A DNA stretch of 64,000 nucleotides from Alnus glutinosa. Its lineage: Eukaryota; Streptophyta; Magnoliopsida; Fagales; Betulaceae. Of the stretch, positions 60,863 through 64,000 are shown in pieces; the first letter of the stretch is position 1; every line of letters starts with the position of its first letter. The stretch covers positions 1,131,001-1,195,000 of the forward strand of contig NC_084891.1 in NCBI RefSeq assembly GCF_958979055.1, given 5' to 3'. The notes under the pieces are model-generated. The model searched no databases. It had not been told where the DNA came from and saw nothing but the letters and a program-made list of their open reading frames with translations. The translations under genes and the position numbers were made by a program.

Positions 60863-63800
60863 AATTTTTTAATTAAGGTAAATTTGTATTTTTATAAATT
60901 TTACAGGGGTATAAGAGACATTTTATCTGTTTGCCGTTTGATTTAATCCTAAATCCTAACAGTAGGGATGAAATTAAAAGGAGCTGAAAAATGAAATACC
61001 AACATTGGAACTTTTGATAATTCGAGGTTATCATTGCAAAGACCATAACACTTTAGAAGGGTAAGTGAAGTTTTCCAAAAAAAAAGAGAGTTGAAGATGC
61101 AGTGCAAGCATAGCAGTATGTGGGATGTGCCACTCTATATACTTCATACTTGGTAAGATTTCTCAGTTATTTTGTATACAGGTAGACATTCTACTTGTTG
61201 TTGGTCCATATGCCTCAATTTCACTATGTATGCCATGTATGGAAACAGGCAAGAGTGCCTTTAGATTTATGAAGTGAAAAAGCAGAACATCTTCAACTGT
61301 TCTTGTTTTATTTTTTTATTTATTGTTCCTTAGCGAAAAAATCAGTGGAGAATATTAGTCTTTGTCGACATTGTTAGAATACTATATTGATGGATTCTAA
61401 TAGAAAATAAACTATGTGTTGATATGCAGGTAAGCCTTTTAAATCAGGAAGTTATTATTGAGAAGATACAGTCGCTAGTTGAATCAAAATTGAGAAACTC
61501 CAATGAGGCAAGAACATTTCAAGAACAGGTACTTCCCAGTAAACTTGGTCACTAAACTCCAAACTAGATACCTTCCAGTATTTGATAAGAAAAGTATCTG
61601 CTTCTTTGAACCCTGTATATATTGTAGATTGTTACCTCCAACGCCCACCTCGAAAAGAGTAAAAAATATTATTGTGGGCTTATTCTTTTTATAAAATATA
61701 AAAATACTCAAAACTTTTCCTGCTGAGGTTTGGTTGAGATTTCATCCCATTTTTGCGCTGTAAACGTTTTTTTTGAGGTATTTTGGGAGATATTTTTTGA
61801 AATCTGGCAACAACAAAGGTTCCTTTTCTATATTGGGCATCAGGTTTATATTTGCTTTTTATTAATTGCTAATTTAATGGTGAGGTAATTAAGCATAGTA
61901 TGCCTGCTTGAATCAGCATTATATATGTATGTATATACACACATACCCCGTAATTCTCTCTTAGTGAGTCTTCCAAATAGAAGTTCAAGTGTTCAAGTCA
62001 CTGCCATGCCTTGTTGGTTAATTTTTTGCAATTCATTTCCGATTTGGAGAATGGCTCCGTTGTGTTTGATGTGGTGTTTATGGAAGGAACGGAATGCACG
62101 TAGTTTTGAAGATTGTGAGACTGGTTCGCTAATTTGAAAAAGTTGGTGATACAAACCTTGTTTACGTGGAGAGTGACACTATAGTCTATGTCTGATTGTT
62201 CTTTTTCTGACTTTTTAGATTTGTGTTCTCTCTCTTTGGATTAGGGGTATCTTGTATATATCTTGTGTACTTTGGGTTGCGCCCCTCTGCATTTTTTTTA
62301 AATATACTCTACTTATCAAAAAAAAAAAAAATTCTCTTAGTGAGGCTAGGGAAAAATAGCGGAGCAAATACAAGTATTAGTAGTATAGCACAAACAAGCA
62401 GGCCATTTCTTTGCATTGTGCTCAATTTTATATGTTTCAATTACGCCAAGATCTCTTCTGTAGATTCCTTCAGATTCTAGAATCATTTTGGAACATTTAC
62501 AAGAGTTGTCTTATAGTGGTTAGATTACATAATTTAGTTCGGCCCTCCTCCCCTAACCATTCCACATTTTAAATCCTTAAAGGAACTTGATTAATAAATA
62601 GTTAAGAGAAATTAATCCTTTCATGAATGCAAAGAAGCAGTTTCGTACTTCTTTGGATCATTTAGAGCTTATTAAATAATAGTGTTAGAAACTCTGCAAA
62701 ACCCCCTGAAACTCCTAAACTTCTAATGAAGAAAGATTATATCCCAAAACCTTGTCTAGAAAGTGAAGAGGTCCTGTGCTTTTTGTTGTCATCTTTGTAC
62801 TGGGAAAACCATTTTCATCAACAAAGCATGCTCATACCACCTTAGTTAGACAGGTAACTCTAAAGTTTCATTTGATCATGAAAACACATAGCTGTTGTTA
62901 AAGCCAATAGTTGCCCATTTAAGTAATATAATGTTTTTTTTTTTTTGAAGTAATTTAAGTAGTATAAGGTTGATTGCATTTAATGTCATGAGAATCAGGC
63001 CTGACTATATCTCAGTTTCCATGTGAAGAATCCAAATTCCGGAGCTGCCACTAGAATTTGAGAGTTCTAGTGTACGCACTAAACCAATCTGTTTGTGTGT
63101 TCACTGGACTTTTCTGTGAAAGATGCTTTGATCTAACCTGCATGTGTCCTTTGAATTTTCATTGATAAACAAAAAGCTTAAGTTGATGGAGACAATGAAT
63201 TTAATTATTTACTCAACATTCTAATAACCCCTAACACAACGAACCCCAAACTCTTCTTAATGAGTGGGGTGTATTATTTTCAACTTTAAATGGGAGGAGA
63301 GTGGAGACAAGTTTGAACTTTAGATCACTTGGTCTAATATCATGATAAATTGCCACTTTCCCCAAAATTCTAAGCTACTAAGAAATGATGAATTTAATCA
63401 TTTGATTGGTATTCTAAAATCATTGAGTTTGGCTAAGCATGTGGTGCTTTCAATTTCACCATTTTTGTAGCTTAAGAACTTAGATGGATGTTGTCGTCTA
63501 ACTTGTATTCGTTATGATCTTTTGTCTCATGGTGTGGCAGAAAGTAGAACCATCTCCATATGATAAAATGGCTTTGGACAAGGAGTCTAATTTCAGCCCC
63601 CCACCTTCTGGTATGGCTAAGTGTTTCCCTTTTGATTGTGTTGCTTGTCCTTAGTTGCCTTCATATTCTTAGTATATTCTATTAATCATACTTGCTCACA
63701 TTTTGGGAGTTCCCTCATTTTTCGAAGTGCCTCATAATTTTATGTAATTGATAGGATCAAAATCACAAAAAGTTCCAGTGCATAAAATGGTCAGAACAGA

Positions 63801-64000
63801 TTCATCGGATCCTGCTGGAAGGTTACATGCCTACTTGCAAGCTAAGCCTTGTGGACCACTTGAAAAGAATCATAGTTTGGCTGCTGTGAGGTAGGATCCA
63901 ATTTTGGTTTATATGCTTTTGCTTTACATGGGAAAAATCAAATTTAGTCCCTAGGTTTTCACGCGATTTCAATTTAATCCCTAAGTTTCAAATTTCAACA
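53873..64000 (+). CDS. MLH1: DNA mismatch-repair protein MLH1, 3' end outside window
   Basis: MutL homologue that couples MutS mismatch recognition to strand removal and acts in meiotic crossover. Nine exons lie in the window: 53873-54142, 54615-54787, 55000-55072, 55585-55719, 57257-57467, 59798-59946, 61430-61528, 63541-63610 and 63755-63890. All phases agree. The GHKL ATPase is visible: [23 protein letters not shown] with catalytic Glu55 and Mg-binding Asn59, SDDGHGIR (residues 83-90), and [10 protein letters not shown] in exon 2. Exons 5-6 give [15 protein letters not shown] and [12 protein letters not shown]. Exon 9 has [19 protein letters not shown], typical of plant MLH1. The C-terminal dimerisation part is beyond the window. 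The first ATG has an ACC ATGG context; a second in-frame Met is at residue 15. No inactivating change seen. The introns host LINE fragments and a minisatellite. Confidence 0.95.
56111..56360. repeat. Minisatellite with TG runs in MLH1 intron 4
   Basis: Four imperfect copies of an about 60-bp unit: AACAAACAATCAAAAAGAGG, then TTATGAAAAGCAAAAGCAATG and a variable TG/CG run. Confidence 0.85.
58040..58290 (+). mobile_element. LINE 3' tail in MLH1 intron 5
   Basis: Contains TCTTTGGACGGTGGCGCATG and CTTTTGTATACTTCATATGTAC, the shared LINE 3' end. No reverse transcriptase. Confidence 0.55.
58640..59285 (+). mobile_element. 5'-truncated LINE in MLH1 intron 5
   Basis: Open reading [73 protein letters not shown] is the zinc-binding (zf-RVT) end of a LINE reverse transcriptase. 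The 3' end is CTTGTATACTTCATGTGTAC, GTTGTGCC, TTAATAAATTTGC. The reading is nearly intact, so the insertion is fairly young. Confidence 0.82.
60826..60858. repeat. Poly-T run in MLH1 intron 6
   Basis: About 33 T residues, preceded by GGCCATGGGTATGGGTCAC. The surrounding sequence is unassigned. Confidence 0.9.
61969..62329 (+). mobile_element. 5'-truncated LINE with poly-A and target duplication, MLH1 intron 7
   Basis: Contains [20 protein letters not shown] (LINE C-terminus), the 3' signature CTTGTATATATCTTGTGTAC plus GTTGCGCCCC, and a poly-A tail. The flanks TAATTCTCTCTTAGTGAG (61951-61968) and AATTCTCTTAGTGAG (from 62330) form a 15-17-bp target duplication, differing by a 2-bp indel. Confidence 0.85.

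Overview
This is a stretch of nuclear DNA from a flowering plant. The evidence is AT-rich intergenic DNA, GT-AG introns of up to several kb, plant-specific gene families, and a dense layer of plant transposons (TRIMs, MITEs, PIF/Harbinger, hAT, MULE-like, LINE, LTR). The transposon families and gene content suggest a woody eudicot, possibly Fagales. That placement is an inference from general familiarity, not a search. No bacterial, viral or organellar operon is present.

Layout: (1) 1-4441, minus: 5' and central part of a small chloroplast-type LON-substrate-binding-domain protein (At1g35340-like), cut by the left window edge. (2) 6207-9716, minus: complete thymidylate kinase. (3) 12851-16584, plus: complete five-exon RING/DUF1232 E3 ligase of the RNF170 type. 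(4) 16.6-20.4 kb: transposon debris and two decayed gene fragments (DC1 zinc finger, lectin-receptor-kinase-like). (5) 20425-22236, minus: restorer-of-fertility-like PPR gene broken by two single-base frameshifts. (6) 22.2-25.4 kb: PIF/Harbinger relic and MITEs. (7) 25377-37733, minus: complete eleven-exon TCP11-domain gene. (8) 37.8-53.8 kb: about 16 kb of nested repeats and pseudogenes, namely an ABCC transporter NBD2 relic hit by a TRIM and a MITE, an F-box fragment, a long-TIR element interrupted by a 2,955-bp solo LTR with a perfect 5-bp target duplication, an hAT relic, and a Pack-MULE-like element carrying a CIPK kinase fragment. (9) 53873-window end, plus: 5' part of the mismatch-repair gene MLH1 (first nine exons).

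The intact genes are ordinary housekeeping genes: plastid proteostasis, dTTP supply, ER-type ubiquitin ligase, TCP11 and DNA mismatch repair. They do not form a pathway. The head-to-head order of TCP11 and MLH1 recalls Arabidopsis At4g09150/At4g09140 (from memory), so the 16 kb between them looks like transposon expansion of an old gene junction. I did not find a convincing new biological system. The most interesting items are the GC-AG intron in the LON gene, the short first coding exon of the thymidylate kinase, the layered insertions between TCP11 and MLH1, and the gene-carrying TIR element about 130 bp upstream of the MLH1 start codon.
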